This document shows positions 17,603 to 27,076 of a DNA stretch of 64,000 nucleotides, in pieces. The position numbers and the translations under genes were made by a program. Source of the DNA: Roseomonas sp. (GTDB lineage Bacteria; Pseudomonadota; Alphaproteobacteria; Acetobacterales; Acetobacteraceae); contig JADCFN010000015.1 of assembly GCA_020249505.1 (NCBI GenBank), forward strand, positions 1 to 64,000. The letters are read 5' to 3'. Below the pieces are notes generated by a model. The model saw nothing but the letters and a program-made list of their open reading frames with translations. It had not been told where the DNA came from and did not search any database. Position 1 is the stretch's first letter. Every line of letters begins with the position of its first letter.

Positions 17603-18697
17603 ATGTCAGACGCGCCCGATATCGCGCCGATCATTGCCCTGCTTGAAGATGCGCGTGATGCCGGACGCTGTGCCGAGGCGGCGGCGGCGCTGCGCGTTCT
17701 ATCGCAACTTCGGCCAGAAAATCTGCACGTAAGGGCAGCGCTGGCACGCGCGCTTTTTGGTGCCGGGCTTTGGCAGGAAGCCTGGGATGCCTATGAAGTA
17801 CGCTTTGATTTGATGCCGGAGGTCTTCACCAAGGTGACGCGCCCCGGCCCTAATGGCCCTGAACCCATGCCGATTTGGCGCGGCGGTGCCTTGCCCGAAG
17901 CGCTTCTGGTGATGGGTGAACAAGGGCTTGGCGATACCATTCAATTCGCGCGCTTTCTGCCCATGCTGCGTGCACGCGGTGTGCGTGTGCATGCGGTGCT
18001 TGATCCACGCATCATAAAACTGCTGGCGCCGGTGTTGGAAGGCATTGACGCGCGCCCGGGTGGTGAGGGCGGGCGCGTGCATGGCGTGAAGGCCTGGCTG
18101 CCCTTGCTCAATCTGCCGCGCGCGCTTGGCTTGCGCCCGCAGCAATATCAGGGGCGCATCCCCTATCTGGCGGCGGAACCCGCGCGGGTGGCGCGCTGGC
18201 GCCAGCGTATCGGCAACCAAGGCTATCGCATCGGCATTGTCTGGCAGGGCAATCCCAAGGCGCCGGTGGATCGCAATCGTTCCGTGCCGCTTTCGGTCTT
18301 TGCGCCCATCGCGGCCTTGCGCGGCGCGCGGCTTTTCGCCCTGCAAAAGGGACCGGGTGAGGATACCGAAGCGCCCTTCGCACTCGATCGGCTGGGGCCA
18401 GAGATGGATAATAGCCCGGATTGGTTCCTGGATACCGCCGCCGCCATTATGGCGCTTGATTTGGTGGTGACGGTGGACACGGCTGTTTTGCATCTGGCCG
18501 GCGCGCTTGGGCGGCCTGCGCTGATGCTGACCCATGGGCGCAATTCTGATTGGCGCTGGCTACAGGGACGGGAGGATACGCTCTGGTATCCTTCCGTACG
18601 CTTGGTGCGCTGCCCGGATGGCAATGCAGATTGGCGCGGCGCGGTTGAGCGTGCGGCGTTTCTGATCCGCACCGGCAATCTGCCGCCCCCAGCATGA
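17603..18697 (+). CDS. TPR/glycosyltransferase-like protein
   Basis: A 364-residue protein with a short helical N-terminal repeat region (residues 10-75) and a GT-B-like domain sharing the signatures of 145-2001: EQGLGDTIQFARF, IGIVWQGNPKAPVDRNRS, VDTAVLHLAGALGRPALML and a terminal DTLWYPSVRLVR. It is thus a truncated paralogue of that protein with far fewer TPRs. A role in glycan transfer is plausible but unproven. Its stop overlaps the start of the penicillin-acylase-family gene by four bases. Confidence 0.82.
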   Translation: MSDAPDIAPIIALLEDARDAGRCAEAAAALRVLSQLRPENLHVRAALARALFGAGLWQEAWDAYEVRFDLMPEVFTKVTRPGPNGPEPMPIWRGGALPEALLVMGEQGLGDTIQFARFLPMLRARGVRVHAVLDPRIIKLLAPVLEGIDARPGGEGGRVHGVKAWLPLLNLPRALGLRPQQYQGRIPYLAAEPARVARWRQRIGNQGYRIGIVWQGNPKAPVDRNRSVPLSVFAPIAALRGARLFALQKGPGEDTEAPFALDRLGPEMDNSPDWFLDTAAAIMALDLVVTVDTAVLHLAGALGRPALMLTHGRNSDWRWLQGREDTLWYPSVRLVRCPDGNADWRGAVERAAFLIRTGNLPPPA

Positions 18698-21093
18698 GGC
18701 ACCGCCGCCCGCGCAGCCGGGGCTTTGGCTTTTGGGCGAAGCGGCTTGGTGTTTTTCTCGCGGCGCTGATCCTGCTGATCATCGGCGGTCTTGCCGGTGC
18801 TTTGTGGTGGAGCCTGCCTGCGCGCAATGCTGAACTTGCCTTGCCAGGGCTTGCAGCGCCGGTTGCGATCACGCTCGATACACGCGGCATTCCGCATATT
18901 GAAGCCAGCAGCGAAGAAGATGCCTGGACCGCGCTCGGGTTTCTCCATGCGCGCGACCGGATGTTTCAGATGGACATGATGCGCCGTGGCGCGCGTGGCC
19001 AAACTGCGGCGGTGGCGGGTGCGGCGGCGCTCCGGCTTGATCGCTTCATGCGGTTATTGCGGCTGGAAGAACGCGCGACAGCGGATCTGGCCGCGCTGGA
19101 TTCTGAAACCCGCGCGATGCTGGAAGCCTATGCGCGCGGCGTGAATGGCTGGATCACAGCGCGCGGGCGATTTGCCGCGCCGGAATTCATCGCCCTTGGC
19201 GCGCCCGCACCCTGGCAGGCGGTGGATAGCCTGCTCTGGGGCAAGATCATGGGGCTTTGGCTTGGCGGCAATTGGCGCATGGAGTTGGAACGTGCGCGGC
19301 TGGCGGCGCGGCTTACGCCCGAACAACTTGCGGATCTTTGGCCGGAGGATACAACAGCCGGCCGCCCCGATGAACCGCTGATGCAGACAGAAGCGAAGGC
19401 AAGCGGTGCGCTGCATGCTGAGGGGCTGAATGGCGCGGCACTGGCAGCACTTGCCCAGCACTTACCGCGCTTTCCGGAAGATGCGCCTTTGCCGGAAATT
19501 GCTTCCAATGCCTGGGCTATTGGGGCGGGGCGAAGCACGACGGGTGCGCCGCTGCTGGCGTCAGACCCGCATCTTTCCCATAGCGCGCCCATTCTTTGGT
19601 ATCTGGCGCGCATCAGCCTGCCGGATGGGCGCAGCCTGATGGGCGCCACCGCGCCCGGCGTGCCGGGGATTGTGATTGGTCGGAATGAAAACCTCGCCTG
19701 GGGTTTCACCACCACGCATGCCGATACGCAGGATATTTTCATCGAAAAACTGACCGAGGATGGGCGCTATACAACGCCCGAAGGGTCGCGTGATTTTACT
19801 TGGCATGAAACCGATATCGCCGTGCGTGGTGCAGCGCCGGTGCGGTTTCGTTTCCGTGAAACGCGCCATGGGCCGGTGATTTCCGACATCGATCCAAGTT
19901 TTCAAAGTGAAGCCGGGACAGTGCTGGCGTTGGCCATGGCGAGCCTTGCGGCGGGCGAGACCTCCGCGCGCGGGTTGCTGCGGATCAATCGCGCGGGGAG
20001 CATCGCAGAAGCGCGTATGGCGGCGGAAGACATTACCAGCCCGGTGCAAAATCTGATGCTGGCGGATCGCACCGGCGGCATTGCCATGTTCATTGTGGGC
20101 CGCGTGCCCCAGCGCCGCGCCGGTGATGGCGCGCTGCCGCGCCCAGCTTGGGATGGTGCGGCGGGGTGGGATGGGTTTTTGCCTTTTGAGGCAAAGCCGC
20201 ATGTCGAAAACCCAACAAGCGGTGTGATCGCGAATGCGAATAACCGCGTCGCACCGGCGGATCACCCGGCGTTTCTCAGCCGCGATTGGTATGGCGATTG
20301 GCGGTTCCGGCGGATCGGTGCCGGCTTGGCCGCGCAGCCCCAACACACGCCGGCGGATTTCGCGGCCTTGCAGATGGATCGCACCAGTCTTTTCGCAGCC
20401 GAGGCTTTGACCGCTTTTCGCGCCCTGCCGCCCATGGAAGGTGCGGCTGGGGCTGCGCTTGCTCTGCTGCAAGCCTGGGATGGGGAAATGGCAGCAGATC
20501 GGCCAGAGCCCTTGATCTTCCACACGACCATGCGCGGTTTTGGTCGGGCGCTATTGGCGCGCGCCAAGCTGCCGCAAGATGGTTTCGCGCCATCGCCGGA
20601 ATTTCTGCGCCCGCTGCTGCAAGGCAGCGATGCGGCTTCGCGCTGGTGCGGGGAAGGGGGCTGCGCGCCCATGCTGGCGGCGGCCTTGGCGGAAGCGGTC
20701 GTGGCGCTTGCGGCGGAACATGGCGCCAATCCGCGGCAATGGCGCTGGGGGGCAGCACACATCGCGCGGTTTGATCACGCCATTCTGCGCTTCATTCCCT
20801 ATGTGCGCGATTGGCTGGGCTTGCGCGCTGCTCCGGGTGGGGATGGCGAAACCGTGGCCCGCGCCGCTTTTCGGGGCGCTGGCTTTGGTGCCGTACATGG
20901 CGCCGGCTTTCGCGGCGTGATGGATTTGGCCCAGCCGGATGGCGCCTTTGCCGTGATAGCGACTGGCCAATCCGGCCACCCTTTCAGCCGGCATTGGGGT
21001 GATATGCTGCCGCTCTGGCGCGATGGCGCGCTTTTGCCGCTGGCGGCAGCACGGGACGTGACCGGGCGCATCCGCCTGAACCCCGCGCCATAG
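18694..21093 (+). CDS. Penicillin acylase family Ntn-hydrolase
   Basis: A 799-residue precursor of the self-processing N-terminal-nucleophile amidohydrolase family. A membrane anchor or signal segment lies at residues ~19-40 (GVFLAALILLIIGGLAGALWW). The alpha chain has GIPHIEASSEEDAWTALGF and HARDRMFQMD. Autocleavage is expected before Ser271 in EIASNAWAIGAGRS, followed by ASDPHL. Relatives hydrolyse beta-lactams, acyl-homoserine lactones or N-acyl amino acids, so quorum-signal degradation is one possibility. The protein probably acts in the periplasm. Confidence 0.9.
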   Translation: MRHRRPRSRGFGFWAKRLGVFLAALILLIIGGLAGALWWSLPARNAELALPGLAAPVAITLDTRGIPHIEASSEEDAWTALGFLHARDRMFQMDMMRRGARGQTAAVAGAAALRLDRFMRLLRLEERATADLAALDSETRAMLEAYARGVNGWITARGRFAAPEFIALGAPAPWQAVDSLLWGKIMGLWLGGNWRMELERARLAARLTPEQLADLWPEDTTAGRPDEPLMQTEAKASGALHAEGLNGAALAALAQHLPRFPEDAPLPEIASNAWAIGAGRSTTGAPLLASDPHLSHSAPILWYLARISLPDGRSLMGATAPGVPGIVIGRNENLAWGFTTTHADTQDIFIEKLTEDGRYTTPEGSRDFTWHETDIAVRGAAPVRFRFRETRHGPVISDIDPSFQSEAGTVLALAMASLAAGETSARGLLRINRAGSIAEARMAAEDITSPVQNLMLADRTGGIAMFIVGRVPQRRAGDGALPRPAWDGAAGWDGFLPFEAKPHVENPTSGVIANANNRVAPADHPAFLSRDWYGDWRFRRIGAGLAAQPQHTPADFAALQMDRTSLFAAEALTAFRALPPMEGAAGAALALLQAWDGEMAADRPEPLIFHTTMRGFGRALLARAKLPQDGFAPSPEFLRPLLQGSDAASRWCGEGGCAPMLAAALAEAVVALAAEHGANPRQWRWGAAHIARFDHAILRFIPYVRDWLGLRAAPGGDGETVARAAFRGAGFGAVHGAGFRGVMDLAQPDGAFAVIATGQSGHPFSRHWGDMLPLWRDGALLPLAAARDVTGRIRLNPAP

Positions 21094-21148
21094 GGGGCAT
21101 GTGCAAGGTGGTTGATTCCAAAGCGGTCTGAGGCGAAAATACGGTCGT

Positions 21149-21913
21149 ATGCTGCATCGCCCACCTCGCCGTCCGCAATTTTTCTATACGACCGCGCCGC
21201 TGCCCTGCCCCTATCTGCCGGGCCGGACGGAGCGGAAGATCGTGACCGAATTATCCGGCACGGAGGCGGAGGCATTGCATGAACGCCTCTCTCGCGCTGG
21301 GTTTCGCCGCAGCCATAATATCGCCTATGCGCCGGTCTGCCCCGGCTGCCAGGCCTGCGTGCCGATCCGCGTTGTGAGCGAGGATTTCACGCCGGACCGC
21401 ACACAGCGGCGCATCCTGCGCGCCAATGCGGATTTGACCGTTTCCGAAATGCCGGCCCGCGCCACGGCGGAGCAATTCACGCTGTTCCAGCGCTATCAGA
21501 AAAATCGCCATGCCGATGGCGATATGGCCGCCATGGGCTATTACGATTATCGCGCCATGATCGAGGATACGCCGATCAGCACCGGTATTCTTGAATTCCG
21601 CGATGCACAGGACCGGCTTTTGGGCGCGTGCCTGACAGATTGGCTGGCCGATGGGCTTTCCGCAGTTTATTCCTTTTTCGATACGGATGAGGATAAGCGT
21701 TCACTCGGCACCTTTGCCGTGCTGTGGCTGATTGGCCGCGCGCGGTCGCTTGGCCTGCCTTATGTCTATCTTGGCTATTGGGTGCCGGAAAGCCGCAAGA
21801 TGGCCTATAAGGCGCGCTTCCGGCCGAGTGAGATCCTGATGAGCGGCGCCTGGCATCGGCTGAATGACGGCGCATCGGTTGCCACACAACGAGAGATGGT
21901 GCGGGTTGGATAA
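21149..21913 (+). CDS. bpt: Aspartate/glutamate leucyltransferase (Bpt)
   Basis: A 254-residue aminoacyl-tRNA-protein transferase that adds leucine to N-terminal Asp/Glu, marking proteins for the ClpS/ClpAP N-degron pathway. Family features: N-terminal PRRPQFFYTTAPLPCPYLPG, the CPGCQACVPIRV cysteine cluster, RYQKNRHADGDM, and GYWVPESRKMAYKARFRPSE near the C-terminus. Its stop lies three bases before the end of the convergent phage-type hydrolase gene, which makes it the left host boundary of the phage module. Confidence 0.95.
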   Translation: MLHRPPRRPQFFYTTAPLPCPYLPGRTERKIVTELSGTEAEALHERLSRAGFRRSHNIAYAPVCPGCQACVPIRVVSEDFTPDRTQRRILRANADLTVSEMPARATAEQFTLFQRYQKNRHADGDMAAMGYYDYRAMIEDTPISTGILEFRDAQDRLLGACLTDWLADGLSAVYSFFDTDEDKRSLGTFAVLWLIGRARSLGLPYVYLGYWVPESRKMAYKARFRPSEILMSGAWHRLNDGASVATQREMVRVG

Positions 21914-21916
21914 TTC

Positions 21917-22396
21917 CTAGCTTGCTTCGGCCAAAACCAGTACCAGGCGCGCGGCGCGTGGCGGCGGCGTGGTGATTTCCTCGGCCCGATAGAAACACAA
22001 GCCACCGATTTCCGTGATGCTCGCTTGCCCCACCGCCCAGGCAGGCAGATGCGCCGCATCATGCCAAAGTGTCGCACCCCCAGTCGGGTCCGGCAGCAGA
22101 CCGGATGCCGCGCGTTGCGCGATGCGCCGACAAATCGCCAGCGCCGCATCACCGGGCGGAATGGCACGCAGCGCGGCATGCCGCGGGTCTCGCCTGTTCC
22201 AGCACGAAAACAGGAAAGGCGCGCGACAAATCGCCGCAATATGGCGCGCATTGGGATCGCGCCCTGCCTTCAAGCGGTTCATCACCAAAGCGGCCAAGGC
22301 TTCAATGGCGCGCACGGGCTTTTCCGCCGCCTCAGCCCAAAGCGTCATGGCGAGGATTTCAATATCAATCGCGCGCGGCGGGGGTAGCTTGGTCAT
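21917..22396 (-). CDS. Cell-wall hydrolase, SleB/Hydrolase_2 type (phage endolysin candidate)
   Basis: A 159-residue protein with the cell-wall hydrolase pattern: EILAMTLWAEAAEKPVRAIE near the N-terminus (Glu in a WAEA context), an ALVMNRLKAG helix, then FSCWN and DPTGGATLWHDA. SleB-like enzymes cleave peptidoglycan glycan strands. As the last gene of the phage late module, overlapping the small membrane-protein gene by ATGA, it is the likely lysis enzyme. No signal peptide is seen, so release would depend on a holin-like partner. Confidence 0.78.
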   Translation of the reverse strand: MTKLPPPRAIDIEILAMTLWAEAAEKPVRAIEALAALVMNRLKAGRDPNARHIAAICRAPFLFSCWNRRDPRHAALRAIPPGDAALAICRRIAQRAASGLLPDPTGGATLWHDAAHLPAWAVGQASITEIGGLCFYRAEEITTPPPRAARLVLVLAEAS

Positions 22397-22728
22397 TCGC
22401 GTTCCTCCATCCGGCGCACGGCTTGTACCGCGGCAATGCCGGTGCGTGAGACGTCTTCCAATTTCTCCTCGATCCGCACCAAATGGTCTGAGATTCTTCG
22501 GTCCAGATCGCGAATGAGCGAGAGCGGCACATAGGTGCGCGCCACTTCCAGCTTGAATTGCGCCAAATCTTCGCGCGTGCGGGTCAGCGCATCCGAATCT
22601 CGTTCGTCACCGCGTTCGATGCGCGCGTGCAATTCGCGCCGTAGGCCGTGGATCATCCAAAAAAGCGCGGCGACGACCGGCGCCTCTATGGCGGTGAACC
22701 ACCATTGGGGGTCAATCTGCATGGACAT
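22393..22728 (-). CDS. Small phage membrane/coiled-coil protein, holin- or spanin-like
   Basis: 111 residues: one short hydrophobic segment near the N-terminus (WWFTAIEAPVVAALFWMIHG) followed by a charged helical region rich in Arg/Glu, likely coiled coil. It overlaps the lysin gene by four bases, the arrangement expected of a lysis cassette. The topology would fit a holin or an inner-membrane spanin, but no family match is recognised. Confidence 0.6.
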   Translation of the reverse strand: MSMQIDPQWWFTAIEAPVVAALFWMIHGLRRELHARIERGDERDSDALTRTREDLAQFKLEVARTYVPLSLIRDLDRRISDHLVRIEEKLEDVSRTGIAAVQAVRRMEERE

Positions 22729-22817
22729 GCTGCTTGGCCTTGTGCTGAAAGCTTGAAGAAGGGGCGCTGCCTCCCCAGAACAGGGGTGACGAGACGCCTG
22801 AGGAGAAAGCCGGGCCC

Positions 22818-23039
22818 ATGTGGAATGAGCCGTATCTGGAAACCTGCTGCCGTTCAGCGCTGCATCGGCTGACGCTGGTGGGCCCGCATGGGCGGCCCGA
22901 GGGGCTGAAGGATGGCCCCTGCCTGCTGCGCCTGACCGGCATGGCCTTGGCGCAGCAGCGCCCCGATGGACGGTTTGAGATTACCGATGCGGGCCGCGCG
23001 CGGCATGCCTCGGAAATTCTGAAAGCGACTGCGGTTTAG
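22818..23039 (+). CDS. Small plus-strand protein, winged-helix-like, inside the phage module
   Basis: A 73-residue ORF preceded by a strong TGAGGAGA ribosome-binding site. The C-terminal part (LLRLTGMALAQQRPDGRFEI followed by TDAGRARHASEIL) has the look of a small winged-helix or DNA-binding repeat unit. It is transcribed against all its neighbours and its stop overlaps the end of the large terminase gene by four bases. I do not recognise a named family. A regulatory role is a guess based on size, fold impression and lone orientation. Confidence 0.55.
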   Translation: MWNEPYLETCCRSALHRLTLVGPHGRPEGLKDGPCLLRLTGMALAQQRPDGRFEITDAGRARHASEILKATAV

Positions 23040-24469
23040 CTGCCCCGCCAATAGGCAGCGCGCGGTGGCGGGCCGGCACGCGCGAGGCGCACCGGTTCCG
23101 CGAGCAAGCACCCCGCGAGCGCATCCAGCGCATCATCCCGCGCACCGGTGACATTTGGCGCCCATTCCGCCATTTCGGCGGGGAAACGGGTGCGGAAGAC
23201 ACTTTCATGCGCATGCAGGCGCCGCGCGGCGAGGGCAGGTTCCAAGGCGCCCAGAATCCGATCCGCCTTGGCGCGATGGTTGTTCTGTTCCACCACCGCG
23301 CAAGCCGCACCTGCCTTGGCTAATTCGCGGCGCAACAGCGCGGGCAGAAAGCGCCCAATACCATTGGTTTCCACGCGAATGACAGGCAGCAGCAAATCCC
23401 GCGCAATATGCGCGACTTGCCGGCATTGTTGCGTGGCAGGGTCTTCCGCCGCATCCGGGTCATGCGTCAAATAGCGCAGCCGATGCAGGAAATGATTGCC
23501 TTCCTTATCCGCATAACACGCCGCCAGCACGGATGAGTCGCCGCTGCCAGGCCGGCCATAGGCAGGGTCCCAATAACCACCTCCGGAGACCAACCGCCGA
23601 CCAAGCAGGCTGAGTTCCGCCCGCCCGCCGGCTTCGCGATATTCCGGTTCCTCCACATAACGAATGAGTGCGGCAGGATCGAGCCGCGCAGCTTCCGCCG
23701 GCAGCGCCTTCAGCATCATCTGCCGCTCAAAATGCAACGCACCGACGCGTTGGCGGAGTGCCGCAATCGTATCCTTCGGGAAGCGTTCCGGCCAGGCGCT
23801 GGCGCCTGCCGCATTCATGATGGGCAGAACTAAGCGGCGATAGGATCGCAGGAAGGCATCCTCATGCTTCGGATCGCGATAGAGGCTTTCCTCACAATGG
23901 GGCGTGCCGACGAACAGAATCGTACCGCCCGGTGTCAGGATGAATTCAAGTTCAGCCAGGCGTTCACGCAAGGCTTCGCGCTTGCCGGGTGTGTCGCAAT
24001 TGCCGGCAACTTCGACATCATCACAAATGATGACATCGGCGCGCGCACCGGTGATATTGCCGGATATGCCCTGCGCCAGCATGGAAGGATCTCGCAAAGC
24101 GCCGGGGCGGGCGACGGTGAAGCGATCCGCCGCCCAATTCTCTGGCACATCGGGCAGCAATTCGGCGCAAAGCGGGTGGGATTCCAGAATGCGCCGCACG
24201 GTTGCGACCATGCGCGTGGCAAGCCGCGCATCTGCAGCCACCACCAGAATGCGCGTGGAAGGATTATTGAGCAAAAGCCAAGCGCACCAAAGCCCGATCA
24301 GCGTTGATTTGCCGCAGCCGCGAAAGGCCATCAGCAGTAGGCGCCGATCACTGGTTTCGCGCCGCGCCATCAGCCAGCGCGCGATGCGCCGATGAATGGC
24401 GGGCGTTTCCTGCGCGCTGCGTTGATTCCAAAGCCAGAGAAATTCCAGGAAATCTGGATCATTCCTCAT
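23036..24469 (-). CDS. Phage terminase large subunit (TerL)
   Basis: DNA-packaging motor of about 477 aa. Walker A (RGCGKST), a Walker B-like VIICDDVEV, and the nuclease half with YWDPAYGRPGSGDSS, VETNGIGRFLP and ARDDALDALAG metal-binding Asp residues are visible, so both ATPase and nuclease sites look intact. The start at 24469 (MRNDPDFLEF) overlaps the preceding gene by 11 bases; ATGs at 24478, 24481 and 24496 are alternatives and none has an obvious ribosome-binding site. The position matches T7 gene 19. Confidence 0.88.
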   Translation of the reverse strand: MRNDPDFLEFLWLWNQRSAQETPAIHRRIARWLMARRETSDRRLLLMAFRGCGKSTLIGLWCAWLLLNNPSTRILVVAADARLATRMVATVRRILESHPLCAELLPDVPENWAADRFTVARPGALRDPSMLAQGISGNITGARADVIICDDVEVAGNCDTPGKREALRERLAELEFILTPGGTILFVGTPHCEESLYRDPKHEDAFLRSYRRLVLPIMNAAGASAWPERFPKDTIAALRQRVGALHFERQMMLKALPAEAARLDPAALIRYVEEPEYREAGGRAELSLLGRRLVSGGGYWDPAYGRPGSGDSSVLAACYADKEGNHFLHRLRYLTHDPDAAEDPATQQCRQVAHIARDLLLPVIRVETNGIGRFLPALLRRELAKAGAACAVVEQNNHRAKADRILGALEPALAARRLHAHESVFRTRFPAEMAEWAPNVTGARDDALDALAGCLLAEPVRLARAGPPPRAAYWRGS

Positions 24470-24770
24470 GCGGGACATCATCGGGCATGGGGGCATTGGC
24501 CAAGGCTTGGCGGGCCTCGGCCAGCAGGCGTTCGGCTTCGGTCACTTCGCGCTGATCGGCCTGATGCGTGGCGCGCGCCAGGCGCAGCAGCGCTTCCAAA
24601 TGGCCGAGTGCTGCACGGCAAAGTTGGATATGATTGCGATGAGCGCGCATCAGCGCCTCATCTTCTACCAGCGGATCAAGGCTGAGCACCGCTTCATAGC
24701 TGGCGCTCACGCGCTTGATGGCCTCACGCAGGTCAAGCCCGAGGTCAATGGTGTTTTTGCGGCGCCTCAT
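24459..24770 (-). CDS. Phage small terminase subunit candidate
   Basis: A 103-residue, highly helical, charged protein (AHRNHIQLCRAALGHLEALL; EAERLLAEARQALANA). No enzymatic motif is visible. It lies between the tail spike (ATGA overlap) and large-terminase genes, exactly where T7-like phages place the small terminase (gene 18). The call rests on position and size; it could be an unrelated small phage protein. Confidence 0.5.
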   Translation of the reverse strand: MRRRKNTIDLGLDLREAIKRVSASYEAVLSLDPLVEDEALMRAHRNHIQLCRAALGHLEALLRLARATHQADQREVTEAERLLAEARQALANAPMPDDVPHEE

Positions 24771-27046
24771 GCCTTGGTGACCCGGGCACGTACGGTGCCG
24801 GCGGCAAGGTTGATGGCGATGCCACTGCGATTCCAGGCGGTGACGGTGACGATATTGGTGGCACCCACTTGTGCCAGCATGACAATGCCGGAAGTGGCAA
24901 GGCTAAAGGCGGCGGTCGCGAAATCACCAGGCCGCGCGCCTTGCAGCGGCACATTGATTTGCGCCGAAGCACCAGCCGCGATGGAGCCGGGGTCCCAAGG
25001 CAGTTCAGCGGCCAGTTCACGCGCGCCATGTGGCAGATCGGGCAAGCCATAGAGCAAGGGCGGAGCGTAAAGCGGATCACAAGCCAGGCGCAGCGCGCGC
25101 ACTTCATAATCCCGCGCGATGCGCGCCACACCGATGATGGCGTAGGCGACTTGATCCCCAAGCCGAATGACCTGCGGGCGGGTGAAGGTCTCATCATCCA
25201 TATCAGCCGAGCTTTGCCACCAGCGCGCGGTTGCATTCCACATCAGGGATTGACCGGAAGCGCGCACCACGGGTGTGGTGCCTTCGCTGATCAGATAGCG
25301 ATCCTGGTCGAAACACATCACCACCAAGCGTGCGCCATCCGCATCCACGGCAAGGGCGAATTCTCGGCAATTGCGGGTATCCACCACAAAGCCAAGCCCG
25401 CGTCCGCCATTCAGCAATACGCCACGATCGGTGAAGGTAAAATCATCAAGGCCCGGAAAAGCAAAATCCTCAAGCCGTGTGGGGGAGAAGGAAACATTGG
25501 TTGAAAGACAGGCGAGTTTTTCAAAACCCCATTCCTGAATAGACCAGCGAAACCGAGCGGCGCGCAGATTGGGCACGGCCGCGATTTCGCGTGATGCATC
25601 ACGAAAGGCCGCGGCCTGATGGAAACGCCGCACGCTTGCGCCGATACGTGTGGCGCTTGGTGTGTAATCCACATCCACAAGATAGGCTTGGCTGGCCCAA
25701 GCAATTTCATAGACATGGTCCTGAGCGCCGGAGGTGTGGCGCGCTACAAAGGGGCTACAGCCTTCCATACGCATGGCACGCGCCCAAATCGCGCGGCTAT
25801 TGACCTCGCATAAAAATGGGATGCCGCTGATGGGGCGATTCCGTGCCTGCAATTCAAAGCCAGGTGCATCAAATATGTGCCGATTATGTGCGACATAGGC
25901 GCCGGGGGCGGCAGAGAAACGCACGCCGAAGCGGTCCTTGGTGGTATGCAGGCTGGAAGCGATGGCGAAATGCCCGCCGTAGTAGCGCACGGAGGTATTC
26001 CAGCCGGCCGCGCTTGCGGTGCGGACATCAAGCCCAATGCGATTATTGACGATGCGGCCAAGCGTTAGCGTGGTATCCTCAAAACCGCGTTCTTCGCCAA
26101 GTGTGCGAATGCCGATGGTGAAGCCTTCGATCTGGCGGATTTCAACCTGGCATGAATCGAAATTCCGCAGTACCAGGCCGATATCCGCTTCATTCTCCCA
26201 ATCGGAAATGCTGGCGCGGATGATGCGAATGCCCATGTAGAGCTTGGTTGCATTGCGCACTGTGCTCCCATCACCGATGGTAAGTGCGGTCTGACCAGAC
26301 GGCCCGGCATAGAGAATGCTGCCGCGCATGATCAGACCCGCGGCGCCGCCACCCAGCAGCAGCGGTTGGCCGGTGCGGTAGCTGCCCTCACCAATCTCAA
26401 GAAAACGCCCGGATACAACGGCAGCATTCATGGCGGCTTGAAGCGCTGGCCCATCATCAGCGACGCCATCGCCGAGTGCGCCGAAATCTCGCACCGAAAG
26501 ACGTTCATTCAGCTTGTCTTCTACCGCACGCGGCACTGCACCCGGATAGGGCAGTGTAATTTCCGGTCCGTCGCGATCGAAAACCGTGATATCGCCAAGC
26601 GCATCAAAACCCAGCAAGCGATTGCCGCGTGCTGCGCGCAAGGGCAGCAACATCTTGCCCTCATCGGCGGAATCTGTACGGATGGCTTGGGTTAGGTCGC
26701 TGGCCACCTGTTGCAGGGCGGCCATTTGGAAATCCAGCTCATCATTCAGCGCGCTGGCGCGCAAGACGCTGTTTTCCTGAAAATCTGTCACACGTGCCAG
26801 AATAACGCGGCGGCGCAGCATGATGCGCGCGCCATTGGGTGGCGCTTCGACGAAGGTGATAAGCCCGCCATCGGATTCACCAGCGCCAGTGATGCTAAAG
26901 CCGGTCGCCTGGATCAGGCCATCAATGCTTATTTCAAGGTCTCTATCGTTGAAGATGGGGAAGGCGAACGTGAAATCGCGCTGCGTGCCATTGGCGATAT
27001 AGAGCGCGCGTGGCGACACATCGCCGATGGTGATGTGTTCGGACAT
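24767..27046 (-). CDS. Phage tail fibre/tail spike with T7-type N-terminus and pectate-lyase-like beta-helix
   Basis: 759 residues. Residues ~1-130 resemble the T7 gp17 N-terminal head-binding domain (NGTQRDFTFAFPIFNDRDLE; VTDFQENSVLRASALNDELD). Residues ~185-480 start with the pectate-lyase-3 signature VRDFGALGDGVADDGPALQA and are probably a right-handed beta-helix, as in receptor-binding or capsule-depolymerising spikes. The C-terminal ~200 residues look beta-rich and receptor-binding. It probably recognises, and may cut, a surface polysaccharide. Confidence 0.85.
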   Translation of the reverse strand: MSEHITIGDVSPRALYIANGTQRDFTFAFPIFNDRDLEISIDGLIQATGFSITGAGESDGGLITFVEAPPNGARIMLRRRVILARVTDFQENSVLRASALNDELDFQMAALQQVASDLTQAIRTDSADEGKMLLPLRAARGNRLLGFDALGDITVFDRDGPEITLPYPGAVPRAVEDKLNERLSVRDFGALGDGVADDGPALQAAMNAAVVSGRFLEIGEGSYRTGQPLLLGGGAAGLIMRGSILYAGPSGQTALTIGDGSTVRNATKLYMGIRIIRASISDWENEADIGLVLRNFDSCQVEIRQIEGFTIGIRTLGEERGFEDTTLTLGRIVNNRIGLDVRTASAAGWNTSVRYYGGHFAIASSLHTTKDRFGVRFSAAPGAYVAHNRHIFDAPGFELQARNRPISGIPFLCEVNSRAIWARAMRMEGCSPFVARHTSGAQDHVYEIAWASQAYLVDVDYTPSATRIGASVRRFHQAAAFRDASREIAAVPNLRAARFRWSIQEWGFEKLACLSTNVSFSPTRLEDFAFPGLDDFTFTDRGVLLNGGRGLGFVVDTRNCREFALAVDADGARLVVMCFDQDRYLISEGTTPVVRASGQSLMWNATARWWQSSADMDDETFTRPQVIRLGDQVAYAIIGVARIARDYEVRALRLACDPLYAPPLLYGLPDLPHGARELAAELPWDPGSIAAGASAQINVPLQGARPGDFATAAFSLATSGIVMLAQVGATNIVTVTAWNRSGIAINLAAGTVRARVTKA

Positions 27047-27076
27047 TGCGGTTCCTTGCGGATGGAGGGGCGTGGA

